Shown here piece by piece: positions 1 to 9,337 of a stretch of DNA of 64,000 nucleotides (position 1 is its first letter; every line of letters starts with the position of its first letter). This stretch comes from Bacillus sp. es.036 (GTDB taxonomy: Bacteria > Bacillota > Bacilli > Bacillales > Guptibacillaceae). Both the position numbers and the translations under genes were made by a program. Location of the stretch: positions 1,612,001 through 1,676,000 of the forward strand of contig NZ_PDIZ01000001.1 of assembly GCF_002563635.1 (NCBI RefSeq), written 5' to 3'. The notes beneath the pieces are model-generated. The model searched no databases. It saw only the letters and a program-made list of their open reading frames with translations, and had not been told where the DNA came from.

Positions 1-22
1 TGCTAGAAATGGAGGAACAATC

Positions 23-1204
23 ATGTCAAAACAAATAGTCATTTTGGGCGCAGGTTATGGTGGGCTTCTTTCTGCTTTATCCGTACGTCAATACTTAAAC
101 GAATCAGAAGCAACTGTTACATTAATCAACAAAACACCAACACACCAAATCATTACTGAATTGCACCGGTTAGCTGCTGGTAATATCTCTACTGAGGCTG
201 CGGCACTTCCACTCGACAAGTTATTAAAAGGAAATGACATTAACCTTAAAGTTGCAACGGTTGATTCTTTCTCTGTTGATAACAAGGAAGTGAAGCTTTC
301 AGATGGCTCTACACTTTCTTACGATGCACTAGTCGTTGCACTTGGTAGTAAAACTGCTTACTTCGGCATTCCAGGACTTGAAGAAAACAGCATGGTTTTG
401 AAGTCTGCTGAAGATGCAAACCGTATCCACGCTCATGTGGAAGAACGCATTAAGAGCTTTGCAGCGTCAGGTGACGAAGCGGACGCTACGATCCTTATTG
501 GCGGTGGCGGTCTTACAGGAACTGAGCTCGTAGGCGAACTAGCTGATGAAACACCTAAGCTTGCTCGTAAGTACGGCGTAGATCCAGCTAAAATCAAATT
601 GAAGCTTGTTGAAGCGATGCCTAAGATTCTTCCAATGCTTCCGGACGAATTGATTAATCGTGCAATGACTAGTCTTGAAAAGCGCGGCGTTGAATTCCTA
701 ACAAACCTTCCTGTTACAAATGTTGAAGGTAACGTCGTTGAACTAAAAGACGGTCAAAAGATTGTAACAAACACATTCGTTTGGACAGGTGGCGTTCAAG
801 GTAACCCGCTCGTTGGCGAATGCGGTATTGAAGTAAATCGTGGCCGTGCAACGGTGAACAATTACCTGCAATCCACTTCACACGAGAATGTGTTCGTAGC
901 TGGAGACAGTGCTGTTTACTTCAAACCAGGAGATGAGCGTCCTCAACCACCTACAGCTCAAATCGCATGGCAGATGGGTGACCTAATCGGGTATAACTTA
1001 TATGCTTACCTTTATGACAAAGACTACAAAGAATTTGAACCCGTTAACTCAGGTACATTAGCAAGTCTTGGTCGTAAGGATGCAGTTGCTCAAATCGGCG
1101 GTAACTCAACCTCTCTCAAAGGACTTCCTGCATCTGTGATGAAAGAAGCAAGTAACGTTCGTTACCTTTCACACATTAAAGGTTTGTTTGCATTAGCATA
1201 CTAA
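23..1204 (+). CDS. ndh: Type II NADH dehydrogenase (Ndh)
   Basis: This 393-residue flavoprotein passes electrons from NADH to menaquinone at the inner face of the membrane without pumping protons. The FAD-binding Rossmann motif GAGYGG is at residues 9-14, and a second glycine-rich motif (IGGGGLTGTEL, about residues 156-166) binds NADH. VFVAGDSA near residue 290 is the second FAD motif, and the C-terminus SHIKGLFALAY is the membrane-contact end typical of the family. From memory the protein is nearly colinear with B. subtilis YjlD/Ndh. A GGAGG at 11-15 fixes the ATG. A shared terminator follows at 1234-1265. Confidence 0.95.
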   Translation: MSKQIVILGAGYGGLLSALSVRQYLNESEATVTLINKTPTHQIITELHRLAAGNISTEAAALPLDKLLKGNDINLKVATVDSFSVDNKEVKLSDGSTLSYDALVVALGSKTAYFGIPGLEENSMVLKSAEDANRIHAHVEERIKSFAASGDEADATILIGGGGLTGTELVGELADETPKLARKYGVDPAKIKLKLVEAMPKILPMLPDELINRAMTSLEKRGVEFLTNLPVTNVEGNVVELKDGQKIVTNTFVWTGGVQGNPLVGECGIEVNRGRATVNNYLQSTSHENVFVAGDSAVYFKPGDERPQPPTAQIAWQMGDLIGYNLYAYLYDKDYKEFEPVNSGTLASLGRKDAVAQIGGNSTSLKGLPASVMKEASNVRYLSHIKGLFALAY

Positions 1205-1233
1205 ATGACGAATCACTTTCTATAAAGATAAAA

Positions 1234-1265
1234 AAAGTGCTGGGAATTGTCCCAGCACTTTTTTT
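1234..1265. terminator. Bidirectional intrinsic terminator between ndh and scrB
   Basis: A perfect 12-bp stem (AAAGTGCTGGGA / TCCCAGCACTTT) with a short loop has A-runs on the left and T-runs on the right, so it can end both ndh (plus) and the convergent sucrose operon (minus). It abuts the scrB stop codon. Confidence 0.92.
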
Positions 1266-2728
1266 CATATAATAAAATCTGGTTTTGTACCTTTTACAAT
1301 TTGATTTAAAGGATATAAGTCACCTGTAACTCCGTGGCAACATACGACATTCATGCCTTCTAAAAACATTCGACTCGTAAACACAGTTTCGCCATGATCA
1401 CAAAAGATTTCAATGCTTGAGGAATCTATAAAAAGACGAATTTGATGCTTCTCTTTTTGTTTTCTTAAGGCATATCTTTTTGTACCAAATTCTTCAGCAT
1501 AAACTTGGGTCATATTTGATCGATCAAGACAATACTCTTCTCCATTTGAAGAGAAAACCACGGTTTCATTACCTTCATTTCTAAAAATAACTTCAAATTC
1601 TTGGTCGACTTCAATGACCATTTCAAATGAACGGGAAGTTAATTGGTGATTCGTTTGCAGATCCTGCCCCTTTTCCCTCAGCTCTCTTAGCTCTTGAAGA
1701 GGCTGTTGTAATAAACGATTCCCCTCAACCTTAACTTCTCTCGGCAACGTTAACATGTGAGCCCACATATTTTGGTCTGTCGGATAGATGCTCTTTGAAT
1801 TGCCTAACCAGCCAATTAGAATCCTTCTTCCATATGCATCCTCATAAGTTTGTGGAGCATAGAAATCAAACCCTTTGTCTAGTTCGAAATATTCGTGGGC
1901 ATTCAGTTTACCCGTAGCAACATCTAATACATCACTAATACAATACACCACCGAAAATACATTGTTATACTGATACTTATTTGTACTCAGCTCACCCTGA
2001 GGAGAAAAGATAAGAATACCTCGATTATTTTGTTCAAAATAGTTGGGGCACTCCCACATATACCCTGCATCCTTAAAATTCGTCTGGAGTATGCCACGAT
2101 ACGTCATTTCATTTGGTTGGTCTCCTGAATAAAGAGCAATTGCGCCTTTATTCTTAGTTGTTTCACCACCCACAAGCATGTAGTATTTCTTGTCTCGTTT
2201 AAAAACAATCGGATCTCTAAAATTATTGCTGAATTCGGGAGGCGTCCCTTCGATCATCACGTTTTCCTTCGATATCGTTTGATCTTCATTTAGGAATCCA
2301 TACACCTGACTAGGTATGGCTACACTCTCTTCAGTTAGATGATTTCCTGTATAGAACAGGTGCATCTTATCCCCTTCAACAAAAGCGGATCCTGAGTGAC
2401 ACCCGTGAGAATCATATAACTGATCTGGATAAAGAGCGATACCGTGATCTTTAAAATGAATAAAATCTTTCGTTGAAACATGATACCAATGCTTCAATCC
2501 ATGAACAGGCCCTAATGGGAACCATTGATAGAAGATATGGTGTTCTCCTCTAAAAAAAGCTAATCCATTTGGATCATTCATTAACCCATGGTGAGGTGCT
2601 AAATGATAACTCGGATAAAACGGATCCTCTTTTGCAATTTTTTCAATCGTACTTAGATAGTCATTCGAAACATCTGACAAAGTAACGAAACGATTCTGGC
2701 GGTTAGAAAAATCAATGTAATCAATCAT
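1265..2728 (-). CDS. scrB: Sucrose-6-phosphate hydrolase (GH32)
   Basis: This 487-residue cytoplasmic invertase splits sucrose-6-phosphate, delivered by the PTS, into glucose-6-phosphate and fructose. The three GH32 signatures are present: NDPNG at 51-55 (nucleophile Asp52), RDP at 171-173 (transition-state Asp) and EC at 226-227 (acid/base Glu226), followed by a C-terminal beta-sandwich. No signal peptide is seen, as expected. It lies 39 bp downstream of the EIIBC gene in one operon. The ATG is preceded by AGAAGGGAAG. The gene could equally be called sacA. Confidence 0.93.
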   Translation of the reverse strand: MIDYIDFSNRQNRFVTLSDVSNDYLSTIEKIAKEDPFYPSYHLAPHHGLMNDPNGLAFFRGEHHIFYQWFPLGPVHGLKHWYHVSTKDFIHFKDHGIALYPDQLYDSHGCHSGSAFVEGDKMHLFYTGNHLTEESVAIPSQVYGFLNEDQTISKENVMIEGTPPEFSNNFRDPIVFKRDKKYYMLVGGETTKNKGAIALYSGDQPNEMTYRGILQTNFKDAGYMWECPNYFEQNNRGILIFSPQGELSTNKYQYNNVFSVVYCISDVLDVATGKLNAHEYFELDKGFDFYAPQTYEDAYGRRILIGWLGNSKSIYPTDQNMWAHMLTLPREVKVEGNRLLQQPLQELRELREKGQDLQTNHQLTSRSFEMVIEVDQEFEVIFRNEGNETVVFSSNGEEYCLDRSNMTQVYAEEFGTKRYALRKQKEKHQIRLFIDSSSIEIFCDHGETVFTSRMFLEGMNVVCCHGVTGDLYPLNQIVKGTKPDFII

Positions 2729-2767
2729 GTAAAGCTTCCCTTCTGTTAAACCTTAAGAAAATGAACA

Positions 2768-4177
2768 TTAGCCATGTTTAATATTTAAATTTAATGCAGG
2801 TTGTTCAGCAGACGGTTTGTCACGATAAGCAATGAACGTAACGAGAAACGAAGTGGCCAATGCAACTAGAATCACAAGAATGTATTGAAAGAAACCATCG
2901 CCTATATATAACAATAACCCCGGTAACATCGTCGAACCAGTCCCCGCAGCAGCAATGCCCAAGATCGAAGCAAACCCACCGCCGACAGCGCCACCTAAAC
3001 AACCGTAAATAAATGGCTTTACTTTAGGTAAGTTAATCGCGAACATCACAGGCTCAGTTATACCAAAGAAAGCAGGTATAACGGAACCTAACATATTAGA
3101 TCGCTTAATCTTATCTCTTTGCTGAATAACGACCGCAAGAGCTGCTCCAGCTTGACCGGCGATTGCTGCCGTACCAATTGGATTGATTAAATCATATCCC
3201 GTTTCTGCAACCATCTTTACGGTTATTGGAACAATCGTATGGTGCATACCTGTTATCGCTAATAGCTGAATGGTACCTCCATAAACAAATCCACCGATCC
3301 CAAATGGTAGTTCAAAGAAATACATGATGCCAGAAGTAAGTAAATTTTCTATCCCCAAAATCACCGGGCCTACGATAACAAGTCCAAGAATTAACGAAAA
3401 CAGTAATGTGACAAATGGTGTCAATATAAGATCGAGCATCTCAGGAATGTATTTTCTCGCGATTTTTTCCGTTTTGGCAGCTAACCAACCCATAAAGACA
3501 GCAGGTAGAATCGAACTTTGCATACCTGTTATTGGAATATCAAACCCTAATATTGTAAAAAGTAGCGGATCTACTTCCCCGAAAGATACAGCCCATTTAT
3601 CCGGTAACTGTGGCGCTACTAGCATTAAGCCGAGGGCTATTCCAATGACGGGTGATCCTCCAAATTTCTTCATAGCAGACCAGGTAATTAACACCGGAAT
3701 GAATGTAAACGCTGTATCTGTTAGTACTTGAGACAGCACTAAAATAGTTGAGGAGAGTTCCATACCGAAACCGTTTACAAGTAATCCTCTAAGTCCCATC
3801 AATAGACCTGTTGCTATGAGAACGGGAATAACAGGGATAAAAATATCTGCAAATGTTTTTGTTAGTTGTTGGATTTTAGAATTGTTTGAATTTCTTGGTT
3901 CATTAGAGCTGTCTTGACTGTCAGTAACTCCCCCTTTTTCAAGTTCAGCATAAACTTTATTTACAAAACCAGTACCAAGAATGATTTGATGTTGCCCACT
4001 TTGATAAAAATATCCGCTTACGCCTTCAATTGAATCCAATGTTTCTTTCTTAAGCAATGTATCATCATTCAGCTCGACCCTTAATCTTGTTGCACAGTGT
4101 GAGATGCGATAAATATTCTCTTTTCCACCTAATGCTTGTAATACAGAATGAGCGACTGTTTTAGGATTCTTCGCCAT
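2768..4177 (-). CDS. scrA: PTS sucrose-specific EIIBC permease
   Basis: This 469-residue membrane protein imports and phosphorylates sucrose. The N-terminal IIB domain carries the phospho-cysteine Cys28 in ISHCATRLR. From about residue 105 it becomes the IIC domain with about ten membrane helices, including the GIEPVMF-like segment GITEPVMFAI. There is no IIA domain, so it must borrow an EIIA-Glc in trans, as B. subtilis SacP does. A strong GGAGGGG site precedes the ATG. It is first in the scrAB operon, downstream of the promoter, cre box and two operators. Confidence 0.93.
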   Translation of the reverse strand: MAKNPKTVAHSVLQALGGKENIYRISHCATRLRVELNDDTLLKKETLDSIEGVSGYFYQSGQHQIILGTGFVNKVYAELEKGGVTDSQDSSNEPRNSNNSKIQQLTKTFADIFIPVIPVLIATGLLMGLRGLLVNGFGMELSSTILVLSQVLTDTAFTFIPVLITWSAMKKFGGSPVIGIALGLMLVAPQLPDKWAVSFGEVDPLLFTILGFDIPITGMQSSILPAVFMGWLAAKTEKIARKYIPEMLDLILTPFVTLLFSLILGLVIVGPVILGIENLLTSGIMYFFELPFGIGGFVYGGTIQLLAITGMHHTIVPITVKMVAETGYDLINPIGTAAIAGQAGAALAVVIQQRDKIKRSNMLGSVIPAFFGITEPVMFAINLPKVKPFIYGCLGGAVGGGFASILGIAAAGTGSTMLPGLLLYIGDGFFQYILVILVALATSFLVTFIAYRDKPSAEQPALNLNIKHG

Positions 4178-4220
4178 GATCCTACCCCTCCAATAGCATA
4201 TTCGTTATCCACACAAAAGC

Positions 4221-4232
4221 GGAAACGTTTCC
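4221..4232. promoter_or_regulatory. Proximal operator for the LacI-type sucrose regulator
   Basis: A perfect palindrome GGAAACGTTTCC lies 44 bp upstream of the scrA start. It is repeated at 4275-4288, and the pair probably binds the adjacent regulator. Confidence 0.8.
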
Positions 4233-4274
4233 ACTTTGTCCTAAAAAGAAAATTTCTGATTAACTCCTCTTAAA

Positions 4275-4288
4275 TGGAAACGTTTCCA
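4275..4288. promoter_or_regulatory. Distal operator for the LacI-type sucrose regulator
   Basis: A 14-bp perfect palindrome TGGAAACGTTTCCA, the second copy of the LacI-family half-site pair. It lies downstream of the predicted transcription start, consistent with a roadblock or looping arrangement. Confidence 0.82.
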
Positions 4289-4338
4289 GTTAAGATTAAA
4301 AATGAAAGCGACTCTAGAAATCGCTTTTGAATAGTTAA

Positions 4339-4367
4339 ATGATATCGTTTACACATAAGGGAGTCAA
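4339..4367 (-). promoter_or_regulatory. SigA-type promoter of scrAB
   Basis: On the minus strand TTGACT (4362-4367) and TATCAT (4339-4344) are separated by exactly 17 bp. This is a near-consensus vegetative promoter between the regulator stop and scrA. Confidence 0.8.
4340..4353 (-). promoter_or_regulatory. CcpA cre box overlapping the scrAB -10
   Basis: Minus-strand TGTAAACGATATCA matches the catabolite-responsive element consensus TGWAANCGNTNWCA at every position and overlaps the -10 box. CcpA-HPr(Ser-P) would therefore block sucrose uptake when preferred sugar is present. Confidence 0.8.
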
Positions 4368-4375
4368 GTGTTTTT

Positions 4376-5347
4376 TTAATTTGTACTATTTCCATCAAAA
4401 AAGGTAACTGGAAGAACATTTTTCTTTTCAACCGGCTGTTCCTTAATTAGATTAATAAGTACTTCTACTGCTTTTTCAGCCATCTCAGCAACAGGTTGGA
4501 TGATTGTTGAAAAAGTTAATTCATCTTCCTTACTGGAAGTAACGCCATCAAAACCAATCACTTGAACATCCTCAGGAACTCTTCTTCCTACATTTTTTAG
4601 GGATCGCAACAATACTTTCGCCCACTTATCATTCATGGCAAAAAATCCATCCACATCAGGGTTTTGTTTTAAAAACCGTTGGATGACCGCTTCAATGTCT
4701 TTGACAGGCTCTCTTAATTCGTAAATACAGTGATCAACATTTTTGCTTAAACTCTCAGTTTCAAATCCAAGCCGTCGTTTCATCGATTCATTTTCAATGT
4801 TTGATACACTACCTAAATAAGCAATACGCTTACAACCGCGTGTCGTCAGTTCTTTAGCTGCAAGCTCTCCGCCGTTCTTATTATCACTCGTGACAAACAC
4901 GACATCTTTTGTAAAGTGTCGATCGATGCTTACAATCGGTAGGTGACTTGAAATATATTGATCAAGTTCAGCACTATAGGTAATCGCAATTAACCCATCT
5001 ATTTTATTTTTTTCAAGCATCGAAATATAGCTTATTTCTTTCGCACGTTCATTTTGAGTATTACAAAGGATCATTTTATAGCCAAGATCAGACAATTTCT
5101 TTTCAACATGATAGGCAAATTTCGAAAAGAATGGATGCCAAATTGTAGGCACAATCAAAGCGATCGATTGACTTTGCTGCATTTTGAAATTCCTTGCCAC
5201 TTCATTTTGCTTATAATTCAGTGCTTCAATCGCTCGTTCTACTTTTCGTCGGGTTGTTTCTTTAACAGGGCCATTGTTGTTAAGTACTCGTGAAACAGTA
5301 CCTAGTCCTACCCCAGCTTCTCTTGCTACATCTTTCATATTTACCAA
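4376..5347 (-). CDS. LacI-family sucrose operon regulator
   Basis: This 323-residue repressor has an N-terminal LacI helix-turn-helix (MKDVAREAGVGLGTVSRVLN, about residues 4-23), a hinge, and a periplasmic-binding-protein-like effector domain. It sits immediately upstream of scrAB and very probably represses it through the two palindromes. The best start is a TTG at 5345-5347 with AGGTGA nine bases upstream; an ATG three codons later has no ribosome site at workable distance. ScrR is the likely functional name, but the inducer cannot be read from sequence. Confidence 0.88.
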   Translation of the reverse strand: MVNMKDVAREAGVGLGTVSRVLNNNGPVKETTRRKVERAIEALNYKQNEVARNFKMQQSQSIALIVPTIWHPFFSKFAYHVEKKLSDLGYKMILCNTQNERAKEISYISMLEKNKIDGLIAITYSAELDQYISSHLPIVSIDRHFTKDVVFVTSDNKNGGELAAKELTTRGCKRIAYLGSVSNIENESMKRRLGFETESLSKNVDHCIYELREPVKDIEAVIQRFLKQNPDVDGFFAMNDKWAKVLLRSLKNVGRRVPEDVQVIGFDGVTSSKEDELTFSTIIQPVAEMAEKAVEVLINLIKEQPVEKKNVLPVTFFDGNSTN

Positions 5348-5456
5348 AGTTCTGATTCACCTGCTTTGTTAATGAATTCATACAAAAATTATTGTAACAT
5401 AGAAAAATTTTTCAAGTTGACCGACAACCTCATTAAGATAGTATGATAAGGTTATC

Positions 5457-6506
5457 CTATTCCACATTTACCTTTATCATCCGATCATCTTCTTTAACGG
5501 GATCCCCTCGCCCATCTTTATTATTCGTGATCGCATATAAGTTTTCCTCATCTAAAAATAATGAACGAACTCGTCCAATTCCTTCTTTTACAACTGTTGT
5601 TCCCTGTCCTTTAAGCTGAAACGACCGAATTGCCTCACCTCGTAAGCAAGCGACATACAATTGATCATTCCAAAAAACCATTCCTGACGGAGCCCAAGTG
5701 TCGTTACCAGAATGATAAAGTGGCTGTGTCATCCCATCAGCAACTTCATCACCTTCAATCACAGGCCAGCCGTAATTATTTCCTGGATCAATTTGGTTGA
5801 TTTCATCATGTGCAGACTGCCCATGCTCAGAGCTAAAAAGCTGTCCTTCATCATTCCAGGCAAGTCCCTGCGGATTTCGATGGCCATACGAGTAAACATA
5901 GGAGCCTTTAAATGGGTTGTCTTCAGGAACGTTCCCCTCTACATCCATACGAAGAATTTTACCCGCCAAACTTTCTTTATTTTGAGCTAGATCTGGTTCA
6001 CCGGCATCGCCAGTTGTAATATAAAGCATGCCGTCCGGTCCTAATTTAAGTCTCCCACCATTGTGGAATTGCGACCCTGGTATTTCCCCAAGAAGCTCAG
6101 CGGTTTCCGTCCACACCCCTTCTTCTAATCGAACTTTAACTACCCTATTCAATGTTTTCCCATCCTCTAAATAAGTGTGATAGAGAAAAGCTATTTGCGA
6201 TTCTTGAAAATCTTCTGATAGAGCCAGACCTAAAAGACCCCCTTCTCCTTCGCTATGGATCTCTTTTGAAAGTTGCAGAGACTGCCGTTCCAAACGATTT
6301 GTAACGTTTGCCATCATGCCAGAACGTTCCGTTAGATAAAATGTTTCTTCAGATCGTGTGATTTCCCACGGAACATCCAAATTTTCTATAAATGGTTCCT
6401 CATCATAATTTTCCTCTGCCACATGCTCATCAGAACGATCGTTAGGTTCATGACTAGAGCATGCTACCAAAAGGAGAAATACTCCGATCACTCCTATTAT
6501 TCTCAC
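5457..6506 (-). CDS. Lipoprotein PQQ-dependent aldose sugar dehydrogenase (GSDH family)
   Basis: A six-bladed beta-propeller of the soluble glucose/sorbosone dehydrogenase family, which uses PQQ to oxidise aldoses outside the cell. Family motifs present are GEGGLLGLA, FHNGGRLKLGPDG, GDAGEPD and SYGHRNPQGL. I chose the GTG at 6504-6506 (GAGG eight bases upstream) because it gives a classic lipoprotein signal, LLLVAC with the lipidated Cys16; the longer ATG reading adds seven residues without a ribosome site. It lies 32 bp downstream of the VOC gene, probably in one transcript. Whether the strain makes PQQ is unknown. Confidence 0.85.
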   Translation of the reverse strand: MRIIGVIGVFLLLVACSSHEPNDRSDEHVAEENYDEEPFIENLDVPWEITRSEETFYLTERSGMMANVTNRLERQSLQLSKEIHSEGEGGLLGLALSEDFQESQIAFLYHTYLEDGKTLNRVVKVRLEEGVWTETAELLGEIPGSQFHNGGRLKLGPDGMLYITTGDAGEPDLAQNKESLAGKILRMDVEGNVPEDNPFKGSYVYSYGHRNPQGLAWNDEGQLFSSEHGQSAHDEINQIDPGNNYGWPVIEGDEVADGMTQPLYHSGNDTWAPSGMVFWNDQLYVACLRGEAIRSFQLKGQGTTVVKEGIGRVRSLFLDEENLYAITNNKDGRGDPVKEDDRMIKVNVE

Positions 6507-6538
6507 GATGTATGCCTCTTTTCTCATTATTTATAAAA

Positions 6539-6886
6539 TCACTCACAAATCATTAATACATTTCCGTCAGGATCCTTAAAATTAAACCAATGACCGTTTT
6601 CAATTTCCGTCACAAGTTCAATCCCCTTTTCCTTCATAAAGGAAAAGGCAGCTTCAATGTCTTTCGTATCAAAATGAAACGCAGGTGTTTGGAATATGCT
6701 TTCGGATGAATATATTTTACTATCAAGCACAAGTCCAGTCCCATTCATAGGAACAATATAAAGGTGTCCAGCTATAATATCCCCATCTGCCTGGAGGCCA
6801 AGCAAATCACAGTACCATTTTTTTGCATCCTCGGTGTTTTTTACTGGGATAAAGACCGCACCAACTCGATTTAAGATTGGGGTCAA
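6539..6886 (-). CDS. VOC (glyoxalase/dioxygenase-fold) protein
   Basis: A 115-residue single-domain protein of the vicinal oxygen chelate superfamily, with two beta-alpha-beta-beta-beta modules and the typical ending FKDPDGNVLMICE. Members include glyoxalase I, fosfomycin-resistance enzymes and many of unknown substrate; nothing here identifies the substrate. A TTG start has AAGG eight bases upstream. It precedes the sugar dehydrogenase in the same direction. Confidence 0.8.
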   Translation of the reverse strand: MTPILNRVGAVFIPVKNTEDAKKWYCDLLGLQADGDIIAGHLYIVPMNGTGLVLDSKIYSSESIFQTPAFHFDTKDIEAAFSFMKEKGIELVTEIENGHWFNFKDPDGNVLMICE

Positions 6887-7108
6887 TTGGCTAACCTTCC
6901 TTTCAACATAAATTTCTCATCAACTATATCTCTTCTCGATTCCGTGTGTTGATCCTGCTAATGAATAATAAATCAAAAAAAGAAGTACTTATTTTGAAAA
7001 TACTTTTGCTTCCTATGTTAAAATAATTCAACAAAATTACCCATCTACATTTATGCTTTCTAGTCAGTAGCTGAGGTAGGGTAGATAAAGAAATAGTTCT
7101 CAAACAAA

Positions 7109-7138
7109 AGGAGCCTATCTACGTTCAGATAGGCTCCT
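7109..7138 (-). terminator. Terminator of cwlJ, similar to the array hairpins
   Basis: A perfect 12-bp stem AGGAGCCTATCT / AGATAGGCTCCT followed on the minus strand by TTTTG. The stem is nearly the same sequence as the common hairpin of the cassette sites downstream, but the GCTCCGA..GGAA core is missing. Confidence 0.88.
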
Positions 7139-7167
7139 CTTCATGCTAAAGGAAAAAATCCTTAATC

Positions 7168-7605
7168 TTAGTTATAAACACTAGCACACGTGCCAGCTTC
7201 TGGTTCATAATAACAATGATTTTTAAATTGACCTGCAAAAGGTTGCCCGTACCAGGTAGGAGGACAAGGAGCATAAGGATTGAAATACCAAAGAGCATAT
7301 TTCCCTGGATGTTCTCTCCAATAATCCAAGTTCTTTTTTGCTAACCGTTTTTCAACAGACCTTGCTCTGTTATAAAAGACATTCCCTTTTTGAACAGCCT
7401 CAAAGGAATAATTCCCTCCCTGCACTTGATAAATCACTTGGGGAATTGTTCTCAGACCTACAAAGTCTAAACATTCTGCTTGTGCACGGTTCACAATGAC
7501 ATTTCCTACATACAACATTCCTTGCTGACCTTCACCTTCAGCTTCCGCTCTCATCATTCTAGCCATTAAATTAACGTCTGAACTTGTGTATTTAACTCTT
7601 GGCAT
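7168..7605 (-). CDS. cwlJ: Spore cortex-lytic cell wall hydrolase CwlJ
   Basis: A 145-residue SleB/CwlJ-type (Hydrolase_2) enzyme that breaks spore cortex peptidoglycan during germination. It has RAEAEGEG with the putative catalytic Glu near residues 20-24, VGNVIVNR, and the C-terminal ALWYFNP and NHCYYEP blocks. The length matches B. subtilis CwlJ (about 142), which also lacks a signal peptide because it is deposited in the coat. The ATG at 7603-7605 has GGGG eight bases upstream; the track-style GTG three codons earlier overlaps that site. It marks the organism as a spore former. Confidence 0.9.
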   Translation of the reverse strand: MPRVKYTSSDVNLMARMMRAEAEGEGQQGMLYVGNVIVNRAQAECLDFVGLRTIPQVIYQVQGGNYSFEAVQKGNVFYNRARSVEKRLAKKNLDYWREHPGKYALWYFNPYAPCPPTWYGQPFAGQFKNHCYYEPEAGTCASVYN

Positions 7606-7827
7606 ATTTTTCACCCCAAGTACATTGTATGAAGGAAACTTACTTTTATGTCATTCTTTTTATAACACCATAAATCATCGAGACAGTTCTACTAATTTTT
7701 TATATTAGTATAGAATTAGTATCAGAACGAATCGCTAAACGTTCATAAACCTACCCCACCAGGCTAGGACTGTGGAACAGATTGATCTTTCTGTTTATTC
7801 CCGTTATTCTGTAGCACTTTTAATCCA

Positions 7828-9074
7828 CTACCGATGTGATGCTAGAATGTAATTTCGATCCACGAACACACCCCACACATCTGATTGCTCTGGGTTATAT
7901 TGAGCAATTTCTGTCGGTTTAGAAGGATTCGTAATGTCTACCGCTATAACTCCTCCGGCATAGTGAGAAAGATAAAGGATATTTCCATGGACTTTTGGAT
8001 CGTGAACTGTTTTCGCAAAGGTGACATTGTCTTCTTCTGGAATATCATAGGTTAAATCTGTTTTAAATTCACTCAAAAGTTTTGGATTACTCTTATCTTT
8101 TATATCAAAAATACGTGTATAACCATATGCATTTTCATACCCGTCCTTAACTGGGTCATAGACTTCTCTTGTTTCAATTAAAATCGCCCCACCTTTTGCA
8201 CGGGTCGAGGAGTGAGCGGAGCCCTGCTGATCAGATGCAAAATCAGTTCTTCCAAGGTACTCAGGTTCCTCTGGATTCGATATGTCAAATATGACTGTGC
8301 CAAGATCCCACATCGAGACATATGCGTACTTGCCAGTTTCATCTACCATTGTACTGTGGTTAAAGAGTGGTCTGGTTTTACCATCCGGTGAGTTCCAGTG
8401 ATAGCCATTGACCTCAGGAAGTGTTCTCGGCTCAAACTGCCAGAGTGTCTCTGGGTTCGTTGGATCTGTCACATCAACAATTTGAAAGTCTTTTTCCTCT
8501 CCATCACTGTAATAATCAGCATAAGGGTTTGCAGCTACGACTATTGCGCGATTACCTTGGGTTGTTAAGTATAACTCATGTGTTCCTCTTGTTTTTTTAG
8601 TCAATTCCCAAAAGCCAAGTTTTTTAGGGTTTTCCGGCTTCGTTACGTCATATAAAAGAAATCCACCTTTGGAATCGGGATTGTTTTTGTTTAGCTGTTG
8701 AACGGAAACGACAGCAAGATCACCTTTAAACTCAGGAGTGCTAATGGATTTCACAATTACTTTTTCCTGCCATGTTTCTGGAATATCGTTATTTGCAAAT
8801 ACCGCTACCTCTTCTGGATTTGCAGGTTCTTTCAAATCAAACACCCGAACTCCGCCATTACCATTGTTCTGCACATGCGTGCCTACATAGGCATATCCTT
8901 TGTGAGCGTAAACTCAGCAAAGGAATTTTGCTTATCGTCTTCACGAACAATATCCATCTCTGGTGCTGCCACTTCTTTTAAGAAATTAAGGTTTTTACTT
9001 CCTTCAAGAACCGGAGCTCCAAAACTATTATAAATCGCCCTATTATTCTTATGACGGGGCTGATAATGAAGGTG
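7828..9074 (-). pseudogene. LVIVD-repeat beta-propeller protein, frameshifted and without a start
   Basis: The intact part (7828-8874) encodes 348 residues of LVIVD-repeat propeller (GVRVFDLKEPANPEEV, VDVTDPTNPETL, IFDISNPEEPEYLG, VDITNPSKP), a family of secreted propellers of unclear role. Upstream the reading frame shifts by one base near 8905-8915: one frame gives FLKEVAAPEMDIVRED then SFAEF, and the other resumes with AHKGYAYVGTHVQNN. The upstream frame meets a stop at 9075-9077 with no start and no signal peptide. The gene is therefore a decayed remnant, unless the shift is a sequencing error. The region 9078-9337 shows nothing recognisable. Confidence 0.8.
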
Positions 9075-9337
9075 TTATTCAATTTGTCCCTATCATTGTT
9101 TTTTGTTGTTATTTATTAAGCAAAGCTTATCGTTATTAAACCGATAGTTTTCTACACCTTAATATAAACTCCAACCCTTTAAATGTGTTGCTCTAAAATC
9201 TGAACGATAAAAAACCCTTTCCTATTAAAGAAAGCTGAAATATTGTTTGAGGATTTAACGATTCATATATACTCTAAACCATACAAGTCCAGCCACTCTT
9301 TTCAATAATGTTTAATAATGTAGTAGTTAAGACATTA

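Noticed and set aside
3324-3731. 135-residue plus-strand frame
   Set aside because: Antisense shadow of the EIIC domain of the sucrose permease.
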